Shown here: piece after piece, positions 14,796-21,703 of the stretch | How positions within the stretch are numbered: the first letter of the stretch is position 1 | How the letters are laid out: each line of letters begins with the position of its first letter | Origin: an uncultured Collinsella sp. | Lineage (GTDB): Bacteria > Actinomycetota > Coriobacteriia > Coriobacteriales > Coriobacteriaceae | DNA length: 25,735 bases | Assembly (NCBI GenBank): GCA_900542275.1 | Contig: UQMW01000032.1 | Coordinates: 1-25,735, forward strand | Reading direction: 5' to 3' | The notes under the pieces: model-generated | Database searches by the model: none | Seen by the model: only the letters and a program-made list of their open reading frames with translations | What the model was told of the DNA's origin: nothing | Position numbers and translations under genes: made by a program

Positions 14796-15569
14796 ATGGT
14801 TGTCCAGTATCTTCTAGTTGCACTGGTCGCATTTATTGCGTCCATGGACGAGCAATTATTTGGCATTACGATGCTTGGTCGTCCGCTGTTTACGAGCCTG
14901 TTTGTCGGCTTGATTCTTGGCGATGTCCAGCAGGGCGTTATCGTCGGCGCTGCTTTGGAGTCCATGTTCATGGGCGCCATCATGGTCGGCGCGGCGGTTC
15001 CTCCCGAGGTCTATGCCTCCGGCGTGCTTGGCTGCGCGTTTGCCGTCATTACGGGTACGGGCACGGCAACTGCCGTCGCGCTCGCCCTTCCCGTCTCCGT
15101 CTTCCTTCAGGTGTGGCGCAACTTCTGCTACGCCGTTCCGGGTGCCTTTGCCTGCAAGAAGATTGAGACCGCTCTGGCAAATCGCGATCTTGCCAAGGCG
15201 AATCTGTACCATCTGACCATCGTGCCGCTGTCGATTGGCATTCCGTCTGCACTGCTGGTGTTTGGCTCGCTGTTCTTTGGTGCCGACCTTATCAACAATG
15301 CGCTCAGCGCGATTCCGCAGTTTGTGATGGACGGCCTCAACGTTGCGTCCGGCGTCATGGTCTGCATCGGCTTCGCTCTTCTTATCAGGACCATGGGCGA
15401 TAACAAGCTCCTTCCCTGGCTGTTCCTGGGCTTCATTATGGTCATCTACCTCAAGATGGACGTGGTCGGCGTCGCCGCAGCTGCCATTTGCGTCGCGCTG
15501 CTCCTGGCCTTCCGCGAGGGCTCGTCCGGTCCGCAGACGGTTGCTGCAGATGAAGAGGAGGACTTCTAA
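14796..15569 (+). CDS. PTS mannose/fructose/sorbose family IIC component
   Basis: A 257-residue polytopic membrane protein, part of the sugar channel with IID. Several hydrophobic segments are visible, starting with VVQYLLVALVAFIASMDEQ. Conserved family signatures include GRPLFTSLFVGLILGDVQQGVIVGAALESMFMG and GAAVPPEVYASGVLG. I chose the ATG at 14796 with GGGG 9 bp upstream rather than a TTG at 14787. Its stop overlaps the IID start by one base (TAATG), so translation is coupled. Confidence 0.94.
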   Translation: MVVQYLLVALVAFIASMDEQLFGITMLGRPLFTSLFVGLILGDVQQGVIVGAALESMFMGAIMVGAAVPPEVYASGVLGCAFAVITGTGTATAVALALPVSVFLQVWRNFCYAVPGAFACKKIETALANRDLAKANLYHLTIVPLSIGIPSALLVFGSLFFGADLINNALSAIPQFVMDGLNVASGVMVCIGFALLIRTMGDNKLLPWLFLGFIMVIYLKMDVVGVAAAAICVALLLAFREGSSGPQTVAADEEEDF

Positions 15570-16417
15570 TGGCTATCCAGAACACCGACCTCAAAGAGGC
15601 CAAGAAGGACGCGATTATGACTCCCGATATGTATCGGAGCATGTTCCTTCGCCAGTTTACGAGCCAGTGCTCGCAGTCGTACGACAAGATGATGGCAATG
15701 GGCTTCATGTACACCATTCAGAAGCCCCTGCGAAAGATCTATCCCAACGACGACGATTACTATGCGGCGCTCGATCGCCATACCGAGTTCTTTAACATCA
15801 CGCCTCATGTGCTTCCGTTTGTAGCCGGCCTAACGGTTTCGATGGAAGAGCAGGCGGCTGCCGATAAGAACTTCGACACGTCCTCGATTAACGCCATGAA
15901 GGTCGGCCTTATGGGACCGCTTTCCGGCATCGGCGATTCGTTCTACTGGGGTACGTTCCGCGTGGTTGCCGCCGGCATTGGTATTGGCATCGCTTCGACG
16001 GGCAACCCGCTCGGCCCCATCGTGTACGCGCTTATCTACTCCGTGATTAACTTTGCAACGCGTATCGTCGCCGCCCATCTGGGTTACGACTTGGGAACCA
16101 AGTTTTTGCAGCAGTCCGAAGAGAGCAACCTTATGTCTCGCATGACGCATGCTGCCGGTGTTCTCGGAATGACCGTTATCGGCGCCATGATTGCGGCACA
16201 GGTCTCGCTGTCCACGGCTTTGACCTTTGACGTGGGTGGTTCGGAGATTGTCCTGCAGGATCTGTTCGATTCGATCTTCCCCGGTCTGCTGCCCTTGCTG
16301 GCAACGTTCGCTTGCGTTGCCCTCTATAAAAAGGGCGTCAAGACCATTTGGATCATCTTGGGCATCTTCGCAATCTGCATCATCGGAACGGGCTTGGGAG
16401 TGTTCGCGGCGGCGTAA
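15569..16417 (+). CDS. PTS mannose/fructose/sorbose family IID component
   Basis: A 282-residue membrane component unique to mannose-family PTS. The cytosolic N-terminus has RSMFLRQFTSQCSQSYDKMMAMGF, RHTEFFNITPHVLPFVAGLTVSMEEQ and the signature GLMGPLSGIGDSFYW; hydrophobic segments follow in the C-terminal half (near 130-155 and 180-282). With IIC it moves the substrate while IIB phosphorylates it. The RBS GAGGAGG lies inside the IIC gene. Last gene of the cluster, followed by a terminator. Confidence 0.95.
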   Translation: MAIQNTDLKEAKKDAIMTPDMYRSMFLRQFTSQCSQSYDKMMAMGFMYTIQKPLRKIYPNDDDYYAALDRHTEFFNITPHVLPFVAGLTVSMEEQAAADKNFDTSSINAMKVGLMGPLSGIGDSFYWGTFRVVAAGIGIGIASTGNPLGPIVYALIYSVINFATRIVAAHLGYDLGTKFLQQSEESNLMSRMTHAAGVLGMTVIGAMIAAQVSLSTALTFDVGGSEIVLQDLFDSIFPGLLPLLATFACVALYKKGVKTIWIILGIFAICIIGTGLGVFAAA

Positions 16418-16463
16418 TGTTGACTGCTATGCTCGCGCGTTGGATAACTAACTGACCGTTTGA

Positions 16464-16498
16464 AAACGGGGCTCGGCGTAAGGCCGGCCCCGTTTTTT
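16464..16498 (+). terminator. Terminator of the PTS operon
   Basis: AAAACGGGGC (16464-16473) pairs with GCCCCGTTTT (16488-16497), with an inner CGGC/GCCG stem, followed by further T residues. Confidence 0.9.
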
Positions 16499-16510
16499 AT
16501 TTGAGGGATT

Positions 16511-16540
16511 TTCCGACCGTCCAAAAAATCACACTCGTCC
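16511..16540. repeat. Degenerate family A repeat unit
   Basis: TTCCGACCGTCCAAAAAATC, followed by ACACTCGTCC, matches the GTCCAAAAATCCACGCTCG unit seen at 199 and 11386 with a few changes. It is a solitary, probably decayed copy. Confidence 0.5.
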
Positions 16541-16550
16541 ATCACTCACG

Positions 16551-16790
16551 CATCTCTCATCTCTCATTCGTCACTAACACGAGAGATAGCTGAAAGACGA
16601 GAGATAAATATGAGAGATAACAATGCTGCAAGGTGGCTAGGGATCGAGTCAAAGTTCCCGTATACATGAGTTTACCTGCGCGAACGTGATTTGCTTGAAC
16701 CGATAACGGCATTTTTGTCTCTCATCTCTCACTCATCTCTAAGCTGAGAGATAAATGAGAGATGGCTGAGAGATAGACAGACGGACTGTC
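16551..16790. repeat. Paired ATCTCTC/GAGAGAT repeat arrays (family D)
   Basis: Two similar arrays flank a 90-bp unique core. Array 1: ATCTCTC at 16552 and 16559, inverted as GAGAGAT at 16581, 16599 and 16612. Array 2: GTCTCTC at 16717, ATCTCTC at 16724, ATCTCT at 16735, inverted as GAGAGAT at 16746, 16757 and 16768, exactly 11 bp apart. Each array can form a hairpin. A GACAG/CTGTC hairpin (16776-16790) closes the region. No reading frame is convincing in 16499-16967. A short relative is at 11419-11463. Confidence 0.75.
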
Positions 16791-16903
16791 GGGGGCATGC
16801 ATCGCTGTCAGATTAATGCCGCGCGCGGAGCAGCTGCGCGTTCACCCGCGCCCTGCATCCCGCCATTTCACGCGCTGCACATCGAAACCTGCGGCAAAGC
16901 AGG

Positions 16904-16909
16904 TACAAT
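16904..16909 (+). promoter_or_regulatory. Putative -10 box before PilZ gene
   Basis: TACAAT lies 58 bp before the PilZ start codon. No clear -35 is present. Confidence 0.35.
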
Positions 16910-16967
16910 AGCCCAATGTGCATCGCGCACGACGATGATATCGGCGCCCGCGACTGGGGGAGACAAC

Positions 16968-17633
16968 ATGGCAGAGCAACAGATAACGCCGGGGACCAAG
17001 CTTCAGGTGGCATTCGACGTGCCCATGGGCCAAAAAACCGACTTCAACATGCTCGCCACGTACAAAGAGAACCTGGACGACGCGTACTTCCTTATGAGCG
17101 CGCCCATGCTCGCCGGCAAGCCGCTCATCATGGACGAAAACCAAAAGCTGCTGCTGCAATACAAAGTGGGCGAGGAGACGTTCGTGCTCGCCGGCTATCC
17201 CGAGGCAGTCGAGAAAAAAGGCATCCGCACCTACTGGAAAATGCGCAAAGTCGCCGAGCAGCGCACCTTTGTCAAGCGCCGCAACGAGCGTTTTAAGGTC
17301 GCCATGCGCCTTACCTACCAGCGCGACAACGCGGCCGCCTCCGAGCCCGAGGACGCCATGACCATCGACGTCTCGGCCGGCGGCCTGGCCGTCTACCTCA
17401 ACGATTATCCCGACGTGGGCGAGGCCCTGGCCGTGCAAATGCCCACGATCCGCCTGCAGGGCGAGCGCCACGAGCTGCCCGAGCAGCTGGGCATCGTGTG
17501 CTGGGTGCGCCGCGCGCCCAAGGGCAGCCTGTACCGCAACGTCTGCGGCCTGCAGTTCCGCTACGCCGACGACATGGAGCGCGAGCTCGTCAAAGAATAC
17601 GTCGGCTACATTCGCACGAAATATAAGATCTGA
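16968..17633 (+). CDS. PilZ domain protein, YcgR-like c-di-GMP receptor
   Basis: A 221-residue cytosolic protein. The N-terminal half (about 1-95) looks like the YcgR-N/PilZN beta-barrel that precedes many PilZ domains. The PilZ domain starts near residue 100 with the c-di-GMP motif RRNER (RxxxR, in FVKRRNERFKV) and continues with DVSAGGLAV, which fits (D/N)xSxxG. Both binding motifs are intact, so nucleotide binding is expected. I chose the ATG at 16968 with GGGGGAG upstream; the longer frame from 16797 reads through repeat-rich leader. The next gene starts 5 bp after the stop, so the two likely form an operon. Target unknown; the neighbour is a membrane-anchored surface protein. Confidence 0.85.
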   Translation: MAEQQITPGTKLQVAFDVPMGQKTDFNMLATYKENLDDAYFLMSAPMLAGKPLIMDENQKLLLQYKVGEETFVLAGYPEAVEKKGIRTYWKMRKVAEQRTFVKRRNERFKVAMRLTYQRDNAAASEPEDAMTIDVSAGGLAVYLNDYPDVGEALAVQMPTIRLQGERHELPEQLGIVCWVRRAPKGSLYRNVCGLQFRYADDMERELVKEYVGYIRTKYKI

Positions 17634-17638
17634 TCGCC

Positions 17639-18807
17639 ATGGCTCTGTTCAAGCGTAACGACAACAAAGATCAAGCTGCCGAGGATTTGGCCGAGGGTTT
17701 GACCGAGGACCAAGCCGAGGACGCGCTACAGGACGCTCCCGGCGCCAACGCCGAGGACGCGCCCGGCGAGGACTCCGCGCCCGACCAGCCCCCGCCTCCC
17801 GCAAGCGCTTCGGCAAGCCCAAGTCCAAGCCCAAACCCAAACCCAAGCGCAAGCCCAAGCGCGACTTGCGCGGCGTGGTGCGCATCGAGGAGCTGGAGCA
17901 GGCGCTGGCCGACCAGGACCTCGACGACATCGACCCCGACGCGGTCGTGTCCATGTACATGCCCAAGCGCCGCATGGAGCGCATCGGCACGGCGCTGCTG
18001 CGCATGGACAAGCTACAAAAAGCCCTCGTGGTGCTGGCGCTTGCCTTTGGCGTGCTGTTTGCCCTGTCGTTTATGCAGGAAAACATGGGTAACTTCACCA
18101 TCAACCTCAACCGCCTGGAGCTGTTCCGCCGCGGCGTGGCCATTGCCGACAACGGCGACTTTAACAACGCCACCGCGCGCCTGGCGGCCGACGCCGTGGA
18201 CAACGGCACCAATATCGCTGCCGACGACCTGCCCGACAACCTGGATAACATCGACGGCAGCCACAACGGCAAGAACTATGTGGCGTACACCTTCTATATC
18301 CGCAACGCCGGCAAGACCGATCTGGGCTACAGCGCCAAGCTCAAGGTGGTCAGCGCCAGCAAGGGCGTGGAGAAGGCGGCGCGCGTGCGGGTGTACCGCA
18401 ACGGCGAGCCCACCACCTATGCGGCGGCAACGGCCGACGGCAGCCCCGAGCCCAACACCGAGCCGTTTGCGTCCAAGGACGTGGTGACGACCATTAGCCA
18501 CAAGAACTTTCGCGTGGGCGATGTGGACAAGTACACCGTGGTCATTTGGCTGGACGGCGACGACCCGGAGTGCGTGGACAAGATCATCGGCGGTGCGGTG
18601 GAGTTTGGCTTTGACTTTGATTCGTCCGAGACCGACGACTCGAGCCTGTTCATTAAATTCGTGCAGGATATTGCCGACACCCTGACCGGCAACGACCCCA
18701 TTAGCGCGAGCGGCAACGAGGCGCCCGATTACTACAAGGAACACAACGTGACCTGGAGTAACCGTCGCAACCAAAAGAACTCGCCCGCGGGGGACGGGGA
18801 CAAGTAG
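17639..18807 (+). pseudogene. Membrane-anchored surface protein gene with one-base frameshift
   Basis: Two frames make one protein. Frame 1, from the ATG at 17639, encodes an acidic N-terminus (MALFKRNDNKDQAAEDLAEG...) up to a Pro run. Near 17789-17800 (C5 then CCC) coding moves to the -1 frame. There it encodes a basic K/P-rich stretch (KPKSKPKPKPKRKPKR), a coiled-like segment, one membrane helix (ALVVLALAFGVLFALSF) and a roughly 220-residue exported domain ending near 18807. One extra C in the CCC at 17798 would join them into about 389 residues. The exported domain ends with YTVVIWLDGDDPEC, shared with the TasA/CalY-like proteins downstream. The downstream frame has no plausible start of its own. 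A sequencing error, real mutation, phase variation or programmed -1 shift are all possible. Confidence 0.75.
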
Positions 18808-18814
18808 AACGAAG

Positions 18815-18854
18815 AAGCGCCGGGCCGGGAGTGATTTCCCGACCCGGCGCTTTT
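18815..18854. terminator. Bidirectional terminator
   Basis: AAGCGCCGGG (18815-18824) pairs with CCCGGCGCTT (18843-18852), with an inner GGGA/TCCC stem, then TTTT on the plus strand and A-rich sequence on the other side. It serves two convergent genes. Confidence 0.88.
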
Positions 18855-18855
18855 G

Positions 18856-19368
18856 TTATGCGGAGGCGTTGTCGGCGGAGGTAGCGCCGTTGCCAGCGGC
18901 GTCGTCCAGCAAGAACAACCGCAACGCGAGCTTGATCGCGTAGCCCGGTTTGACCTGCACCGGATCTCTCATGCGCTCGCCCAGGTCGCCGCAGTAGGCA
19001 TAGATGTCGCGGATCAGATCCGCGCCCGAGAGCGTGAACATGTAGCCCGCGTCCGAAAGCGCGTTGGGCGCTGCGGGCAGCCCCGCGGCCGCACAAAAGC
19101 TCGCGAGGTCGGAGCCCATGACGGCCTTGTAGTCGATCGCGGCGCCACGGTCCCGGGCGGTCTGCTCCTGCTCGCGGGCATATGACAACGCCGCCGCCAG
19201 CACAAAGCTGGGTGTGGGCGCGTTGACGTCGTCGGTGGTGGCGACGAGCTTACCGGCCGCTTGCGTGACCAGCCAGGCAACTTCGCGCTGACAACGAACG
19301 GCTTTGCGCGTCACCGGCTTGATCGATCCGGTAGAAACGCTTCCCTTGGGTTGATTGGCGGCAGCCAT
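18856..19368 (-). CDS. Conserved-looking hypothetical protein
   Basis: A 170-residue soluble, mostly helical, alanine-rich protein that I do not recognise. No membrane segment, signal peptide or metal motif is visible. Segments such as CQREVAWLVTQAAGKLVATTDD and DLIRDIYAYCGDLGERMRD suggest a helical bundle. A strong RBS (GGGAGG) precedes the ATG at 19368; the longer frame to 19395 would contain that RBS. It is transcribed toward the surface-protein gene and shares the terminator at 18815. The coding call rests on length, RBS, promoter and codon use. Confidence 0.75.
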   Translation of the reverse strand: MAAANQPKGSVSTGSIKPVTRKAVRCQREVAWLVTQAAGKLVATTDDVNAPTPSFVLAAALSYAREQEQTARDRGAAIDYKAVMGSDLASFCAAAGLPAAPNALSDAGYMFTLSGADLIRDIYAYCGDLGERMRDPVQVKPGYAIKLALRLFLLDDAAGNGATSADNASA

Positions 19369-19424
19369 AGAGTCCTCCCGGCAAATAGCCCGCATAAGCA
19401 GGCAGAAATTACACGTGCTACATC

Positions 19425-19430
19425 AGTATA
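19425..19430 (-). promoter_or_regulatory. Putative -10 box of the hypothetical gene
   Basis: TATACT on the minus strand, 57 bp before the ATG at 19368. The -35 region is GC-rich and unclear. Confidence 0.4.
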
Positions 19431-19767
19431 GCGGGTGGGGAAGGGCTAGGGCGAAGCTCGGCGGAGGGCGAATGTGTGCGTTGGCATGGCGCTGCGGTCG
19501 CAAGGCTTAAGAGGGGCTTATGACTGCGCGGGAGAGAGATCAAATAAGGTAAACGATGTTCATGTAGCACCGCATATAACCAGAGGTAGACCTATGAATC
19601 TGCCGGAATGTAGGCTGCCGAAAACTCATAAGGAAATCGTAAGAATTATGGTATTCTCAATTCCATGTCTAAAGGATGGGCAAGCAACATCCAACACGAA
19701 AGCGCGGGCTCCCCTTCCGGGCTTCTCGAGGGTCATCTGGGATGAATGGGGAAAGAAAGGGGTCCGT
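19431..19767 (+). other. Leader region of first TasA-like gene
   Basis: No gene is called here. The frame of the downstream gene stays open back to 19474, but the added residues carry no recognisable domain and would bury the signal peptide. A TATTCT (19652-19657) and a GAATT/AATTC inverted repeat (19643-19661) are weak promoter candidates. A long 5' leader is possible. Confidence 0.35.
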
Positions 19768-20544
19768 ATGGATACCAAGGCATTAAAGAAGCAGATGGGC
19801 GCCGCCATCGCCATGGTGCTGGTAGCAGCCGTAGCACTGGGCTCTGCCACGTTCGCATGGTTTGTGAGCAACAACAAGGTCGACGCAACGACCAGTAAGA
19901 TTTCTGCTCAGTCGAACTCTGCGTTCATGTATATTCGTGATGAGAATGAACCGTCTAAGGATCTTCGCACGGATGATTCTTCTGTTGCGAACACGCCGCT
20001 TTATCCGGCTCATTGGGCAAATGGCGCCGACACGACTCCGTACGATACGCTGGCTAACTTCTATACGGCATTCGGTACCAGTGCGACTGATGGCTTGAAG
20101 GTCGACAATACCGTCAAGCTTGTTCCTGCTCAGGGCGCCGACGCTGCCGGCACGCCTGCCGCCGCGGTTACTGGAAAGTATGCCGTAAAGAACACCTTTT
20201 ATGTTGGCTCAAAGGGCGCTGAGCTCACCAATCTTGTAGTTGATTCGGCCAAAATTACGGGTGCCACAGGCGATAATGATAAATTTGATTCTGCGCTTCG
20301 CGTGCTGGTCATGAGCGGGACGAACTGGGTGCTTTGCAATAAGGACGGCATTGTCTCCTCTTCTGACACCACGCATAAGCTTGCCGATAAGATTGGCGAG
20401 GATGAGACAACCGTTGAAATGTATGTCTTCTACGATGGTGACGATGCTCAGGTCTTTACGAACAATCTTGAGAATCTGAAGACGGCTTCCAAGCGCATTA
20501 ACGTTGTCTTCACTGCTACCTCTACTCAGACCGATAAGAACTAG
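19768..20544 (+). CDS. Exported TasA/CalY-like (SipW-type signal) protein
   Basis: A 258-residue secreted protein. The N-terminus has a Lys-rich start (MDTKALKKQMG), a hydrophobic core (AAIAMVLVAAVALGS) and the end ATFAWFVSNNKVDATTS, which matches the SipW-dependent signal peptides of TasA/camelysin family proteins. The rest is a Thr/Ser/Ala-rich, beta-sandwich-like domain without cysteine clusters or enzyme motifs; the C-terminus has TTVEMYVFYDGDDAQVFTNNL, parallel to the IWxxGxDxxC motif of its neighbours. TasA-like proteins form biofilm fibres or surface layers. I chose the ATG at 19768 with AAAGGGG just upstream. It is followed by a terminator and a paralogue. No SipW peptidase gene is in the window. 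Confidence 0.8.
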   Translation: MDTKALKKQMGAAIAMVLVAAVALGSATFAWFVSNNKVDATTSKISAQSNSAFMYIRDENEPSKDLRTDDSSVANTPLYPAHWANGADTTPYDTLANFYTAFGTSATDGLKVDNTVKLVPAQGADAAGTPAAAVTGKYAVKNTFYVGSKGAELTNLVVDSAKITGATGDNDKFDSALRVLVMSGTNWVLCNKDGIVSSSDTTHKLADKIGEDETTVEMYVFYDGDDAQVFTNNLENLKTASKRINVVFTATSTQTDKN

Positions 20545-20562
20545 CGGGATAAGCAGCTAAAC

Positions 20563-20593
20563 AAGGCGGGGGAGAGGTGTCCCCCGCCTTTTT
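20563..20593 (+). terminator. Strong terminator between the two TasA-like genes
   Basis: An 11-bp stem, AAGGCGGGGGA (20563-20573) with 20580-20590, 6-nt loop and TTTTT. It ends about 8 bp before the RBS of the next gene, leaving no room for a promoter between them. Confidence 0.92.
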
Positions 20594-20614
20594 CTTTAGA
20601 GAGGAGGATTTCCG

Positions 20615-21559
20615 TTGAGCGTTAAGCAGATGAAAAAGCAGCTTGCGATCGCAGCCTTGTCAGTCGTTATGGCAGCGGTTGCGCTTGGCTCTGCAACGTA
20701 TGCCTGGTTCGTTTCAAACACAAAGGTTGACGGCACCACCAGTACCGTTAGCGCCCAGGCAAACGGCATGGTCCTCCAAATTGCGTCCGGCCCAAATGCC
20801 ATTCATGACGGTAGCGATCATCAGACGACCGCCGCAAGCACTGGCCATGAGATCAGTCCGTCTTCCACGGACGATGCCCATAGCTGGTTTGTACCAAAAT
20901 CATGGAATGGTACAGATGTGAGTGGTTACCAGAAGGCAACGATTTCTAAGCAGCTTGAGGGTTCCTATACGCTCAAGGGAGATACCGAGACTTATTACGC
21001 CTATACGATGGCGGAATATACGCTCTACACGATTAACCAGACTGGCGAGGCTGACGTCTATCTCGACAACAGCAGCTCGAACGGTCCCGTTGTTGTGACT
21101 GCGTCGGAAGGCGCTTCGAAAGATTGGTTTGACAAAATCAAAGGCAGCCTTCGTGTTGGTCTGCTGATTAATGACGAGCTCAAGGTTGTTTATGCTCCGG
21201 TCCTTCCGACAGGCAAGGGAAACGATGTTTCTGCTACCGAAGGCTGGAGTTGCGTGAATCCCGACAGCCTCTCGGTGACCATGGCGCCGTCCTATGCCCA
21301 TGTGTGCGGTGGCAATATGATTGACCAGAACAGTAAAAACTGGGGAGCAACTGGAAGCGGTGACTCCTACGTAAAGCCGACGGGCGACGCTCAGATGCTC
21401 GCTCATGTTGGTTACAGCGGGACAAACTTCAAGGTTGTCATTTGGATGGAAGGCACTGACAGCGATTGTCAGAACATGTCCGGCCTCGATGTTGGTGAAG
21501 GAAGTCCGACCTTCGATGTAACGGTTAGCCTGGTCGGCATCGTGCCTGACTCTAAGTAG
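20615..21559 (+). CDS. Exported TasA/CalY-like protein, paralogue
   Basis: A 314-residue secreted protein paralogous to the one at 19768. The signal region VKQMKKQLAIAALSVVMAAV is followed by ALGSATYAWFVSNTKVDGTTS, sharing VALGSAT-AWFVSN with the first. The mature part is beta-rich with several aromatic-rich strands; the C-terminus has FKVVIWMEGTDSDCQNM, the motif also present in the frameshifted membrane protein (VVIWLDGDDPEC). I chose the TTG at 20615 because GAGGAGG lies 7-8 bp upstream; the ATG at 20630 is too far. It probably contributes to the same surface structure. Expression must come from read-through of the terminator or a promoter inside the first gene. Confidence 0.8.
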   Translation: MSVKQMKKQLAIAALSVVMAAVALGSATYAWFVSNTKVDGTTSTVSAQANGMVLQIASGPNAIHDGSDHQTTAASTGHEISPSSTDDAHSWFVPKSWNGTDVSGYQKATISKQLEGSYTLKGDTETYYAYTMAEYTLYTINQTGEADVYLDNSSSNGPVVVTASEGASKDWFDKIKGSLRVGLLINDELKVVYAPVLPTGKGNDVSATEGWSCVNPDSLSVTMAPSYAHVCGGNMIDQNSKNWGATGSGDSYVKPTGDAQMLAHVGYSGTNFKVVIWMEGTDSDCQNMSGLDVGEGSPTFDVTVSLVGIVPDSK

Positions 21560-21584
21560 AGGCAAGACAACAATTAAACTGCCT

Positions 21585-21620
21585 AAAGGGGGCGGCTCGA
21601 TTGAAGCGGCCCCTTTTTTT
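21585..21620 (+). terminator. Terminator after second TasA-like gene
   Basis: AAAGGGG (21585-21591) pairs with CCCCTTT (21610-21616), with an imperfect inner stem, followed by TTTT. Confidence 0.85.
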
Positions 21621-21703
21621 GTGGCTGTCCGCTGGAAGCACTTTGTCGCATATCGCTCGGGGTCGGCGATAATGTGAAGAACTGTTCTTCCTGGAGGTTC
21701 CTT

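Noticed and set aside
16551..16790. CRISPR array
   Set aside because: Units are only 7 bp, spacing is 7-18 bp, there are no unique spacers of 30 bp or more, and no cas gene is present.
17639..18487. 282-residue frame as an intact protein
   Set aside because: After the Pro run it becomes a Thr/Pro/Ala-rich shadow; the other frame carries the membrane helix and the domain shared with neighbours.
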